Assembly (NCBI GenBank): GCA_017479785.1
Contig: JAFVBT010000073.1
Location: forward strand, 1-18,445
DNA: 18,445 nucleotides
Source: Alphaproteobacteria bacterium
GTDB taxonomy: Bacteria > Pseudomonadota > Alphaproteobacteria > RF32 > CAG-239
Direction: 5' to 3'
Below, one piece after another: positions 6,879 through 14,827 of this stretch (position 1 is the stretch's first letter; each line of letters begins with the position of its first letter). Below the pieces are notes generated by a model, which was not told the origin of the DNA, ran no database searches, and saw nothing but the letters and a program-made list of their open reading frames with translations. Position numbers and translations under genes: made by a program.

Positions 6879-8288
6879 TTACTCCTCAAGCGGACAGCCG
6901 GCAATGAGCTTATCAAACTCGGTGCGTTTGCGGGCATACATTTCGGCGTTTTCACCTTTTAGTCCCTGTAATTTGCGGGCAATGGTGTATTGCGGCAGTA
7001 ATTTTTTGATTTCGGTAATCGGTTTATTCCATGCTTGCGGGCGAATGCGGATTTTTTTATCTTCGCCGGCCGAAACACGCGGTGTTATTTCTCCGCTTGT
7101 CGCATCTTCAAATTCCGTCAGCGTCAGACGCAGATTTTCCATTGTTCCCGGAATCAGAAATTCCATAAATTCGCCGGAGTTAATATAGTTGCGGATCTCA
7201 AAAATGGCGTCATCTCCCTGCCATTCGGTGATTGAACCGGCAAACAACCATTCGCCCAAAGTTCGGGTATATTCATAATTTTGGCTGATATTCGTCAGTT
7301 TGCCGTCATGAAATCCAAGGCAGTAACCGCGGTTTTGCAAAGCATATAAATCATCCATATATTTTTTATAATCCCAGTCATTCGGGTTTTTGTAATAATC
7401 ATCAATTGCCTGACGATAGGCGCGTGCCACGGTGCCGGCATAATATTCGGTTTTGTTGCGTCCTTCAACTTTAAGTGAATCCATGCCGATATGAAGGATA
7501 TCGTTTAAGCGCGGCATAAGGCACATATCTTTTGAATTCAATAAGTATCCGCCGTGTTCGTCTTCCACAATTTCATAATATTCTCCGGGGCGAAAATCTT
7601 CTTCCAGCAAAAACTCAAAAGCTTTGGCATTATCCTGATTTATTTCTATTTCTTTGGTTGAACCGTCTTTTAAACGCAAATGCATTTTATAGTGCCAGCG
7701 GCAACAGTGCGCGCATTTGCCGCGGTTTGCGCTTCTGTCGTCCATAAAGTTTGAAATCAAACACCGACCGGAGTAAGACATGCACATTGCACCGTGTATG
7801 AAACATTCAAGCAAAATATCCGGACAGCGGCGGCGTATTTCTTCCATTTCAGCGAATGTGACTTCGCGCCCCAAAACGCACAAGCTTGCACCCATGGATT
7901 CCCAAAACTTAACTGTTTGCCACGAGCATATATTGGCTTGAGTGGAAACAAAACGTTTTAATTCCGGTGCATTTTCTTGCAGATAATAAAACACTCCCGG
8001 ATCGGCAACCAAAACGCCGTCCGGTTGCAAAGTGCGCAAAGTTTCAACGAATTGCGGCAGTTTTTCGGCTTCTTCGTTGTGAATATACAAATTGAGAGTC
8101 AAATATATTTTTTTCCCGCGCTCATGCACAAAATCTATGCCTTCTTTTAAATCTTCCAGCGTAAATTTTGACTGTGTGCGCAAACTCATATCCGGTGTGC
8201 CGGCATATACGGCATCGGCACCGTATAAAACAGCGGTTTTCAGTTTGACAAGCGAGCCTGCCGGCAAGAGTAATTCTGCTTTTCTCAT
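6879..8288 (-). CDS. trhP: U32-family protein, probable tRNA 5-hydroxyuridine formation protein TrhP (YegQ-like)
   Basis: Annotated by family as peptidase U32. The E. coli relative YegQ (TrhP) is known to be needed for hydroxylation of U34 in tRNA, using prephenate-derived chemistry and an iron-sulphur cluster. The 469-residue length, with a long C-terminal domain, fits YegQ better than the shorter UbiU and UbiV. The N-terminal TIM-barrel begins ELLLPAGSLVKLKTAVLYGA. The core signature runs from ECFIHGAMCMSYSGRC to NRGKCAHCCRW and gives candidate cluster ligands C169, C176 and C192, with C256 in LNSKDMCLMPRL. GMDSLKVEGRNK is also conserved in the family. It overlaps the upstream gene by four bases (ATGA) and lies five bases from miaA. 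Family membership is firm; the exact paralogue is likely but not certain. Confidence 0.85.
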   Translation of the reverse strand: MRKAELLLPAGSLVKLKTAVLYGADAVYAGTPDMSLRTQSKFTLEDLKEGIDFVHERGKKIYLTLNLYIHNEEAEKLPQFVETLRTLQPDGVLVADPGVFYYLQENAPELKRFVSTQANICSWQTVKFWESMGASLCVLGREVTFAEMEEIRRRCPDILLECFIHGAMCMSYSGRCLISNFMDDRSANRGKCAHCCRWHYKMHLRLKDGSTKEIEINQDNAKAFEFLLEEDFRPGEYYEIVEDEHGGYLLNSKDMCLMPRLNDILHIGMDSLKVEGRNKTEYYAGTVARAYRQAIDDYYKNPNDWDYKKYMDDLYALQNRGYCLGFHDGKLTNISQNYEYTRTLGEWLFAGSITEWQGDDAIFEIRNYINSGEFMEFLIPGTMENLRLTLTEFEDATSGEITPRVSAGEDKKIRIRPQAWNKPITEIKKLLPQYTIARKLQGLKGENAEMYARKRTEFDKLIAGCPLEE

Positions 8289-9049
8289 TTGATAACCTCA
8301 ATTTTGGTTGTTACGGATTCAAGTTTGCCGAACGGCGTATTTTCAACCACAATGCGCGCCAAAAAATAAGCCCCCGTTTTGCTGTCTTTTAAGGCCCAAA
8401 AATAGGCCGGTTCATCTTTGGAAAGCATAAAGCCGGCATCGCCGCCGTCGGCATTTTCCAAGTAGTATTGACACTTTAAGGCCTTTCCGGCAAAGAAATC
8501 CGTTTTAATTTTTTCTTTTTCCAGAGTTTTTACTTTTGATAAAGTGTAGCGTTTTCCGTTGAAAGAATAGCGCTCAAAATCGCAACTTCCGGTGCGGTTA
8601 ACCTGCTCTATTAACATACCGAACACTGACAACAAATCGGCCGATTGTCCATATTTTTCATCTAATGTAACGGCATCGCGGCGCGTTTTTTCATTTTTGG
8701 TGCTGATACGATATTGCGGTATGCCGTTTTCATAAACCAACTCTTTGGTGCGTTTATGGGTGAATGACTTTGTTTTGGAAAAATAGTCTTGCGGTTGAAA
8801 TTTATCTTTATTATATGTGCCGACAGCGTGATACATTGCCGAAAACGGATATAACGTGCCAAACACGCCGGTTGTGGACATCGTTGTTTTCACATCGTAA
8901 TCTTTGTTGTTGAAAAATCCGTATATCAGCGTTTGCTCGCACGCATCAAAAACCCCGATGGACGTTTTCATAAAGTGTTTTATTTGCAACGCTTGAGCCG
9001 AATTCAGCAAACCGAAAAACACACTAAAAAAAACAATTAACCTTTTCAT
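8285..9049 (-). CDS. Exported protein of the DUF3108 type
   Basis: A 254-residue protein of unknown function. It starts with a clear signal peptide (MKRLIVFFSVFFGLLNSAQA) whose predicted cleavage is after residue 20, so it should be periplasmic. The pattern is typical of DUF3108: an early IGVFDACEQTLIYGF strand, repeated aromatic residues, a GKRYTLSKV strand, and an end with VENTPFGKLESVTTKIEVI. Family members are predicted beta-rich and occur widely in proteobacteria without an assigned job. The stop overlaps the start of the U32 gene (ATGA), so translation is probably coupled. No strong ribosome binding site is visible before the ATG. The family assignment is from pattern only. Confidence 0.8.
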   Translation of the reverse strand: MKRLIVFFSVFFGLLNSAQALQIKHFMKTSIGVFDACEQTLIYGFFNNKDYDVKTTMSTTGVFGTLYPFSAMYHAVGTYNKDKFQPQDYFSKTKSFTHKRTKELVYENGIPQYRISTKNEKTRRDAVTLDEKYGQSADLLSVFGMLIEQVNRTGSCDFERYSFNGKRYTLSKVKTLEKEKIKTDFFAGKALKCQYYLENADGGDAGFMLSKDEPAYFWALKDSKTGAYFLARIVVENTPFGKLESVTTKIEVIK

Positions 9050-9099
9050 ACTTTAGCCATTCATTAAACAATTTTTCATACAATAACAGAAAATTTCAG

Positions 9100-9126
9100 A
9101 TTATAAAGGAAAAAATTCATGTCCAA
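9100..9126 (-). promoter_or_regulatory. Weak candidate promoter for the DUF3108-trhP-miaA unit
   Basis: The minus strand carries a perfect -10 hexamer TATAAT (9105-9100) with a poor -35 TTGGAC (9126-9121) 15 bases upstream. It overlaps the ribosome binding site and start codon of the divergent ddl, so the two units could compete. No convincing promoter for ddl itself was found in the 69-base spacer. Confidence 0.3.
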
Positions 9127-10030
9127 AAAAGTTTTGTTGTTGTATGGCGGATTTTCGGCCGAGCGCGCTGTCAGTATCAGTTCAAAAAATGATATTTCCG
9201 CCGCGCTGAAAAGCAAAGGTTACAATGTTGTTGAGCACGATTTAACCGATGTTCGCCGCTTCTTACAAGTTTTGGAAGAAGAAAAACCTGATGTTGTATA
9301 TAACGGGTTATATGGTAATTGGGGAGAAGACGGCGAAATACAAGGTCTTTTGGATATGTTGCAAATTCCGTACACGCATTCCGGCGTGGCGGCTTCCGTT
9401 TTGGGCATGAATAAGCATTTAACCAAAATGTTGGCGGCGAATTTGGGAGTTAGAGTTGCCGATGGTGAATATAAAACGGCGCAAGAATATTTTGAAAAAG
9501 GAACTTCGGTACCGTATCCGTATGTTGTTAAGCCGGTCAGCGACGGTTCCAGTGTCGGTGTATTCATTGTTAAAAATGCCGCGGATGCTCGCAAGGTTAA
9601 TTATCCGGATAAAACGACAGCCGTTTTAATTGAAAAATATGTAGCCGGCCGTGAACTGACAGCCATGTGTCTGAACGGAAAAGCGTATGTTGTAACCGAG
9701 CTGAAAGCAAAAAATGAGTTTTATGATTATAATGCAAAATATACCGACGGTGTGACCAGTCACGTTTTGCCGGCGCAAATTTCGGATGAAACGGCACAAA
9801 CCTGCTTGCGCTATGCCGAGATTATGCATAAAGCCGTCGGTTGCAACACATTGTCACGTTGTGATTTCCGTTATAATGAAACGGACGGGGTCGTCTTCTT
9901 GGAAATTAATACCAATCCGGGGATGACATCGCTTTCTTTGGTGCCGGAACAGGCAAAGTACATCGGTATCGGTTATGCCGATTTATGTGCAGAACTGGTT
10001 GAAAATGCCGCTTGTCGCAAAATAAAATAA
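9119..10030 (+). CDS. ddl: D-alanine--D-alanine ligase
   Basis: Joins two D-alanines with ATP to make the dipeptide that MurF adds to the peptidoglycan precursor. The 303-residue protein has the ATP-grasp layout. Visible signatures are LLYGGFSAERAVSISS with E15, a YNGLYGNWGEDG loop, KPVSDGSSVGV with S145, FYDYNAKY with Y208, and the metal-binding LEINTNPGMTSLSLVP. E15, S145 and Y208 match the E. coli DdlB catalytic triad. One difference is Y65, where most Ddl enzymes have histidine in the LHGxxGEDG motif. The start follows AAAGGA by nine bases. The gene stands alone on the plus strand, divergent from the DUF3108 unit, rather than in the usual division-wall cluster. Confidence 0.96.
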   Translation: MSKKVLLLYGGFSAERAVSISSKNDISAALKSKGYNVVEHDLTDVRRFLQVLEEEKPDVVYNGLYGNWGEDGEIQGLLDMLQIPYTHSGVAASVLGMNKHLTKMLAANLGVRVADGEYKTAQEYFEKGTSVPYPYVVKPVSDGSSVGVFIVKNAADARKVNYPDKTTAVLIEKYVAGRELTAMCLNGKAYVVTELKAKNEFYDYNAKYTDGVTSHVLPAQISDETAQTCLRYAEIMHKAVGCNTLSRCDFRYNETDGVVFLEINTNPGMTSLSLVPEQAKYIGIGYADLCAELVENAACRKIK

Positions 10031-10056
10031 TCTTAAATTTTTGCCGTAAAAAATAC

Positions 10057-10085
10057 TTGCACAGAAAAAATATAACGATTACAAT
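10057..10085 (+). promoter_or_regulatory. guaC: Promoter of guaC
   Basis: TTGCAC (10057-10062), a 17-base spacer and TACAAT (10080-10085) make the best sigma-70-like promoter in the window. Translation signals follow: AAGGA at 10113-10117, seven bases before the ATG. Confidence 0.6.
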
Positions 10086-10124
10086 ACGTTTTGTAGTAAT
10101 AACAATTTTGACAAGGATACGGCG

Positions 10125-11243
10125 ATGACACAAATCAGAGACAGCATAGAGTTAGATTTTTGCGATGTTTTATTCAGACCTAAAAGAACAACACTTAATT
10201 CTCGTCGCGAAGCGGATGTAATTAGAAAGTTTAAATTCAAATATTATCCGCAAACATTGATGTCATGCGGTATTATGGCAGCGAATATGGCAACAACCGG
10301 AACATTTGAAATCAATGATGTTTTGCAAAAATATCAAGCAATAACCTGTCTGCATAAGCATTATGATTTTCAGAACAAAGAAAATTATCGCTATATAACG
10401 CAGAATTATGATAAGCCGGAAAGTGCGCACAATTCTTATACATTTATTTCCACCGGCTTGCGAGATGATAAAGAAAAATTGTTTGCATTGTTGGCGGATA
10501 AAAATTTCAAAATAGATAAACTATGTATTGATATTGCCAACGGGTACATTCCGAAGCTGACAGACTTTGTTAAGGAAGTAAGAGAAAAATTTCCGGATAT
10601 TTTGATTATGGTCGGAAATGTGGTGACCGGTGACATGACGCAAGACTTAATTTTGAGCGGTGCTGATATTGTTAAGGTCGGAATCGGACCGGGGTCGGTT
10701 TGTACCACCCGCAAATTGACCGGTGTCGGTAGGCCGCAGTTGTCGGCAATTTTGGAATGTTCCGATGCGGCGCACGGTGTGGACGGATTAATTTGTTCCG
10801 ACGGCGGTTGCACGTGTGCCGGTGATGTGGCAAAGGCTTTCGGGGCAGGTGCCGACTTTGTGATGCTGGGCGGTATGTTCGCCGGTACGGACGAAGCGGC
10901 CGGTGACTTGATAGAAAGAGTTGTTGAAACTAACGAGGTGATAAAAGAGGGCGGCAAAACGCGCTTTGTGCAGAAAACGGAAAGATATAAGCAGTTTTAC
11001 GGTATGTCGTCGCAGTTGGCACAGGAAAAACATTTTGGCGGAATGGCTTGCTATCGTGCCTCGGAAGGTAAGGTGGTTGAAGTTTCCTATAAAGGCAGTA
11101 TTGAAAATGTGATTCAAGAGATATTGGGCGGTATTCGTTCTACCATGACATATATCGGTGCGCGCGAGCTGAAAAATATCTCAAAGTGCACAACATTTTA
11201 TCGTGTGAATCGTCAACTTAACGAGGTTTTCGGAAAAAGCTAA
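10125..11243 (+). CDS. guaC: GMP reductase
   Basis: Reduces GMP to IMP with NADPH, releasing ammonia, so guanine nucleotides can be turned back to the adenine branch. The 372-residue protein is an IMPDH/GMPR TIM-barrel without a CBS domain. The N-terminus LDFCDVLFRPKRTTLNSR is typical of the E. coli and animal GuaC type. LHKHY lies near residue 82. The catalytic loop GIGPGSVCTTR places the nucleophile at C193, followed by GVGRPQLSAI. SDGGCTCAGDVAKAFGAGAD and FVMLGGMFAG bind the phosphate, and YKGSIENVIQEILGGIRSTM lies near the C-terminus. The glycine-rich GMFAG and the short length separate it from IMP dehydrogenase. It has its own promoter and terminator, so it is a single-gene unit. Confidence 0.95.
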   Translation: MTQIRDSIELDFCDVLFRPKRTTLNSRREADVIRKFKFKYYPQTLMSCGIMAANMATTGTFEINDVLQKYQAITCLHKHYDFQNKENYRYITQNYDKPESAHNSYTFISTGLRDDKEKLFALLADKNFKIDKLCIDIANGYIPKLTDFVKEVREKFPDILIMVGNVVTGDMTQDLILSGADIVKVGIGPGSVCTTRKLTGVGRPQLSAILECSDAAHGVDGLICSDGGCTCAGDVAKAFGAGADFVMLGGMFAGTDEAAGDLIERVVETNEVIKEGGKTRFVQKTERYKQFYGMSSQLAQEKHFGGMACYRASEGKVVEVSYKGSIENVIQEILGGIRSTMTYIGARELKNISKCTTFYRVNRQLNEVFGKS

Positions 11244-11261
11244 TTAAAGAAACCGTAGGGT

Positions 11262-11287
11262 AAAAGGCATCCGAAAGGGTGCCTTTT
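11262..11287 (+). terminator. Intrinsic terminator after guaC
   Basis: AAAAGGCATCC and GGGTGCCTTTT form an 11-base-pair stem (one G-T pair) around a GAAA tetraloop at 11273-11276. The stem ends in TTTT, then GTC. It lies 18 bases after the guaC stop and separates guaC from the mre operon. Confidence 0.85.
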
Positions 11288-11326
11288 GTCGTAAGTAATG
11301 TTATATTGAATAATCTAAAATATTGC

Positions 11327-11353
11327 TTGCACATTGGCGCGAGTTGGTATAAA
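11327..11353 (+). promoter_or_regulatory. Candidate promoter of the mre operon
   Basis: TTGCAC (11327-11332) and TATAAA (11348-11353) are separated by 15 bases. An overlapping TTGCTT at 11323 would give a 19-base spacer. Either is off the optimum, but this is the best candidate between the guaC terminator and mreB. Confidence 0.4.
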
Positions 11354-11391
11354 AAAAGTAAAAATATCGTTAAATTTTGGAGAAATGCAAA

Positions 11392-12432
11392 ATGTTTGCA
11401 AAACTGTTGAGAATGTTTTCTGCCGATATGGCTATTGATTTGGGTACGGCTAATACGCTTGTTTATGTGCGCGGGCGCGGTATTGTTTTAAATGAACCGT
11501 CCGTTGTTGCAATTGAGGAATATAAAGGTCGTAAACGTGTTTTGGCCGTCGGTAATGAAGCAAAACGTATGCTCGGACGTACGCCGGGTAATATTCACGC
11601 CATTCGGCCGCTGAAAGACGGTGTGATTGCCGATTTTGAAATTGCCGAAGAAATGATAAAATATTTCATTTGCAAAGTTCATAATCGCCGCACTTTTGTG
11701 ACACCGCTGATTGTGATTTGCGTGCCGAGCGGCGCAACGGAAGTTGAAAAACGCGCCATTAAAGATTCGGCTTATCAGGCAGGTGCGCATAAAGTTCAGC
11801 TTATTGAAGAACCGATGGCTGCGGCTATCGGTGCCGGTTTGCCGATTACCGAGCCTTCCGGAAATATGGTTGTTGATATCGGTGGCGGCACAACCGAAGT
11901 TGCCGTCTTATCTCTGAAGGGTGTTGTTTATGCTCGTTCCGTTCGTGTCGGCGGAGATAAAATGGATAGTGCCATTGTGAACTACATTCGCCGCAACAAA
12001 AACTTGTTGGTGGGCGAAAGCAGTGCCGAAAAAATTAAAAAGGAAATCGGCTCGGCTTGTCCCCCGGCGGAAGGCGAGGGACGCAGCGTTGAAATTCGTG
12101 GTCGCGATTTGGTAAACGGTGTGCCGAAGGAAATTGAAATTACAGAACGTCAGGTTGCCGAAAGTTTGATGGAGCCGGTTGCTGATATTGTAGAAGCGGT
12201 CAAAATTGCTTTGGAAAATACGGCTCCGGAATTGGCTGCTGATATTGTGGATAAGGGTATTATCTTAACAGGCGGCGGAGCTTTGCTGGCTAATCTGGAT
12301 CAGGTTATTCGCAAAGCAACGGGGTTGCCGGTTTCTATTGCCGAAGATCCGTTGTCTTGTGTGGCACGCGGTTCGGGTAAGGCTTTAGACGAATACAGCC
12401 GATTGAAAGAAGTTCTTTCCAGTATGGACTAA
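11392..12432 (+). CDS. mreB: Rod shape-determining protein MreB
   Basis: A bacterial actin that forms membrane-bound filaments guiding lateral wall synthesis. The 346-residue length is standard. The N-terminus MFAKLLRMF is a short amphipathic, membrane-binding helix. DLGTANT (16-22) is the phosphate-1 loop, IRPLKDGVIADFE is the conserved interface, VPSGATEVEKRAI and EEPMAAAIGAG follow, VVDIGGGTTEVAV (160-172) is phosphate-2, and ILTGGGALL is the adenosine site. The ATG at 11392 is preferred to a TTG at 11377 because GGAG at 11379-11382 lies nine bases before it and the shorter form matches family N-termini. It is the first gene of the operon, 35 bases before mreC. Confidence 0.98.
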   Translation: MFAKLLRMFSADMAIDLGTANTLVYVRGRGIVLNEPSVVAIEEYKGRKRVLAVGNEAKRMLGRTPGNIHAIRPLKDGVIADFEIAEEMIKYFICKVHNRRTFVTPLIVICVPSGATEVEKRAIKDSAYQAGAHKVQLIEEPMAAAIGAGLPITEPSGNMVVDIGGGTTEVAVLSLKGVVYARSVRVGGDKMDSAIVNYIRRNKNLLVGESSAEKIKKEIGSACPPAEGEGRSVEIRGRDLVNGVPKEIEITERQVAESLMEPVADIVEAVKIALENTAPELAADIVDKGIILTGGGALLANLDQVIRKATGLPVSIAEDPLSCVARGSGKALDEYSRLKEVLSSMD

Positions 12433-12467
12433 GCAAAAGATAAATAAATTGCATAAGGAAAACAAAA

Positions 12468-13346
12468 ATGTGGCGGCGCGGTGTTCTGCTTATAAAATTC
12501 AGCGAACTTAAAGATATACTGCGTCGCTCGTTTGTTGTTATTTTGTTTATTGTTTCCTTTTTATTTATATTGCTATCTAAAGTTGATGGTGTGGTTGTGG
12601 AAACGGCGCATGATTTAGTGATGGATGCAACCGGTCCGATTATGCAGGTGGTGGAATTTCCGTCGCGTATTATCCATCGGGTTTATACATATTTTTACGA
12701 TATCGGGCGTATTTATGCCGACAATCGTGAGTTGCGTGAAGAAAATAAGCAAATGCTGATTTTGCAAAATAAAGTGCGCACGTTGGAAGTTGAAAATCAA
12801 CTTTTAAGCAGATTGCTGAATTATACACCGCCGGCGGAGGCCACTTTTATCAGTGCAAAAATCATTGCCGAATCGGGCGATAATTTTACTCATATGTTGC
12901 TTGTTTATATTGGTGATGAGCCGGTTAAAAAAGGCCAGATTGTTTTAGGCAACGAGAGTGTTATCGGGCGCGTTGATAAAGTGAGCGGACATTATGCCAA
13001 AGTGATTTTGGTAACGGATATTAACTCTAAAATTCCGGTTGTTGTTGAGCGTACACGTGCCCGCGGAATTTTAACCGGAAACAATACAGCGACGCCGACA
13101 TTGTTGTTTACGCGTGCCACTGCCGATATTCAGGAAGGCGATGTTGTTGTTACTTCCGGCGTGGGCGGAATGTTTCCGGCCGGTCTGCCTATCGGTTTTG
13201 TAAGTTCAATTTCCGGTCGCCAGATTAATGTGGAAACAATGGCCGACATAAGTCGTGTTGAATATGTACGCATTGTTGACTATGGTCTTTCAAACGAAGA
13301 AGAAATTCGCAAAGATTTTTTTGAAAGCGAAAATAATGCGCGATAG
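12468..13346 (+). CDS. mreC: Rod shape-determining protein MreC
   Basis: A periplasmic scaffold that links MreB and PBP2/RodA. The 292-residue protein has one membrane segment at about 21-37, a coiled coil at about 81-117 (DNRELREENKQMLILQNKVR), then the paired beta-barrel domain. The signatures ARGILTGNNTATPTLLF, EGDVVVTSGVGGMFPAGLPI and GFVSSI are typical. AAGGA at 12455-12459 supports the ATG at 12468. The stop is TAG and overlaps the mreD start by 11 bases. Confidence 0.96.
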   Translation: MWRRGVLLIKFSELKDILRRSFVVILFIVSFLFILLSKVDGVVVETAHDLVMDATGPIMQVVEFPSRIIHRVYTYFYDIGRIYADNRELREENKQMLILQNKVRTLEVENQLLSRLLNYTPPAEATFISAKIIAESGDNFTHMLLVYIGDEPVKKGQIVLGNESVIGRVDKVSGHYAKVILVTDINSKIPVVVERTRARGILTGNNTATPTLLFTRATADIQEGDVVVTSGVGGMFPAGLPIGFVSSISGRQINVETMADISRVEYVRIVDYGLSNEEEIRKDFFESENNAR

Positions 13347-13863
13347 TTGGCATGAAAAAATCCGATTTTTTTTATTACACCGTATTCCGTTGGCAACAAC
13401 TTTGATGCTGATGTTTATTTTTTTTATGCCGATTAATTCGCTTGAGTTAAACTATTTTCGGCCGACAGTCGGGGCAATTTGTGTTTATTATTGGACGCTC
13501 AAACGAGGTTATATGTTCGGGTACGTTTCGGCCTTTTGGGTAGGTCTGTTGATGGATGTTTACAGTTCCTCACCGCTTGGGCTGAACATATTGTTTATGA
13601 TGCTTTTGGTGATGGTTACAAACTGGCTGACTCGCTATTTTCAATCAGCATCTTTTAATGTATGTTGGGCGTTGTTCGCGGCAGTCGGACTTGGGCAAAT
13701 TTTGTTAAAATGGGTAATTTTGACTGCTTATTTCGGGCGTTTGCTGTCGTTAAGCGAAGTTATGATAAATTATTTTTCAACCCTGATGTTTTATCCGCTG
13801 ATTGTTTGTTTTAATGTGTGGGTGCAAAATCATTTGTTGCCGCAGGAGAGAATAAATGAATAG
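13336..13863 (+). CDS. mreD: Rod shape-determining protein MreD
   Basis: A small polytopic inner-membrane protein of the elongasome that binds MreC. The 175-residue form begins MRDSWHEKIRFF and has about five hydrophobic segments; WVGLLMDVYSSSPLGLN is the conserved MreD motif. The frame is open further upstream inside mreC (first possible start at 13255), but the start at 13336 gives the normal MreD length and overlaps the end of mreC by only 11 bases. There is no strong ribosome binding site before it, so translation is probably coupled to mreC. The stop TAG overlaps the mrdA start by eight bases. Confidence 0.92.
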   Translation: MRDSWHEKIRFFLLHRIPLATTLMLMFIFFMPINSLELNYFRPTVGAICVYYWTLKRGYMFGYVSAFWVGLLMDVYSSSPLGLNILFMMLLVMVTNWLTRYFQSASFNVCWALFAAVGLGQILLKWVILTAYFGRLLSLSEVMINYFSTLMFYPLIVCFNVWVQNHLLPQERINE

Positions 13864-14824
13864 CGCTGATAACGAAAAAATCAGAGTTCTCGGACGGCGC
13901 GTTATTGCTCTGATTATATTAAACTTGTTGGCACTTATTACAATTGCCGGCAGATTATATTATTTGCAGGTTTATGAGGCAGATAAATACAAAGTTATGT
14001 CTGATGAAAACAGAATCTCAACCCGATTTTTGGTGCCGCCGCGCGGTGTTATTTATGATCGTAACGGTGAGATTATCGCAAAAAACGAACAGGATTTTCA
14101 GGCATTGCTGATTGCCGAACAAACATCGGATATTGAGCAGACTCTTGAAACATTTAAACAAATTATTCCGCTTACGACGGAAGAAGAAAAACGTATTCTT
14201 AAAGATATTAAAAATAAAAGGCGGTTTATTCCGATTAAACTAAAAAGTGATTTGAATTGGGAAGAAGTTTCAAAAATACTGCTGCATGCGCCGGATTTGC
14301 CGGGAGTGGAAATTAATGAGGGCTTGAACCGCATTTATCCGTATGCGGAATTATATTCTCACGTTGTCGGGTATGTCGGTCCGGTTTCAAAAGATCAAAA
14401 AGATATTAATCCGATGTATATGGTGCCGGGATTTAAAATCGGTAAATCGGGACTGGAAAAATATTTTGATTATAAATTACAAGGTCAGGGCGGTACGGTT
14501 AAGTTGGAGGTTAACGCATATGGCAGAGTAATGAAAGAAATAGAACGCAGTGCCGGTGAACAAGGCGAAAGCATGACAATTACCATAGATTCAAGGTTGC
14601 AAAAAGCCGCTTATGATGCTTTCGGTAATGAAAGCGGTGCGGCGGTTGTTTTAGATGTCAAAACCGGAGAAATATTGGCTTTGGTTTCCAAACCGTCGTT
14701 TGATCCGAATCTTTTTACCAACGGAATAAGCTATAAACACTGGAACGAATTGTTGCATAATGAACGGACGCCGTTGGTAAATAAAGCTGTATCCGGTCAA
14801 TATTCGCCGGGCTCAACATTTTAG
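13856..14824 (+). CDS. mrdA: Penicillin-binding protein 2, N-terminal part, ending at an in-frame TAG at the catalytic lysine codon
   Basis: PBP2 is the class B transpeptidase that crosslinks lateral-wall peptidoglycan with RodA. This part is 322 residues. Residues 15-34 are the membrane anchor. ISTRFLVPPRGVIYDRNGEI (54-73) is the standard start of the pedestal domain, and the pedestal runs to about 240. Then the transpeptidase domain opens with SGAAVVLDVKTGEILALVSK. It reaches the active-site motif YSPGSTF, with the nucleophile at S320, and stops at codon 323. In other PBP2 proteins that codon is lysine of SxxK, which is essential for catalysis. The rest of the protein continues in the same frame. 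AGGAG at 13844-13848 supports the ATG. As read, this product has no working transpeptidase and the gene should be treated as a probable pseudogene or a base error. Confidence 0.9.
   Translation: MNSADNEKIRVLGRRVIALIILNLLALITIAGRLYYLQVYEADKYKVMSDENRISTRFLVPPRGVIYDRNGEIIAKNEQDFQALLIAEQTSDIEQTLETFKQIIPLTTEEEKRILKDIKNKRRFIPIKLKSDLNWEEVSKILLHAPDLPGVEINEGLNRIYPYAELYSHVVGYVGPVSKDQKDINPMYMVPGFKIGKSGLEKYFDYKLQGQGGTVKLEVNAYGRVMKEIERSAGEQGESMTITIDSRLQKAAYDAFGNESGAAVVLDVKTGEILALVSKPSFDPNLFTNGISYKHWNELLHNERTPLVNKAVSGQYSPGSTF
14822..14824 (+). other. mrdA: In-frame TAG inside mrdA, replacing the SxxK lysine codon
   Basis: The codons read TCA ACA TTT TAG GTT GTG GTG. The frame is open for 322 codons before and 280 after, so this is a nonsense codon and not a frameshift. 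AAG to TAG is a single A-to-T change. Confidence 0.95.
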
Positions 14825-14827
14825 GTT

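Noticed and set aside
10034..10055. A/T hairpin after ddl as a terminator
   Set aside because: ATTTTT and AAAAAT around GCCGT form only A-T pairs, too weak to call.
13255..13335. Longer mreD starting inside mreC
   Set aside because: It would add 27 residues unlike any MreD N-terminus and overlap mreC by about 90 bases.
14822..14824. TAG in mrdA as pyrrolysine, a lysine analogue
   Set aside because: TAG is also the terminal stop of mreC, mreD and mrdA itself, and pyrrolysine has an acylated side-chain amine that could not act as the SxxK base. No pyl gene is in the window. Kept only as a genome-level check.
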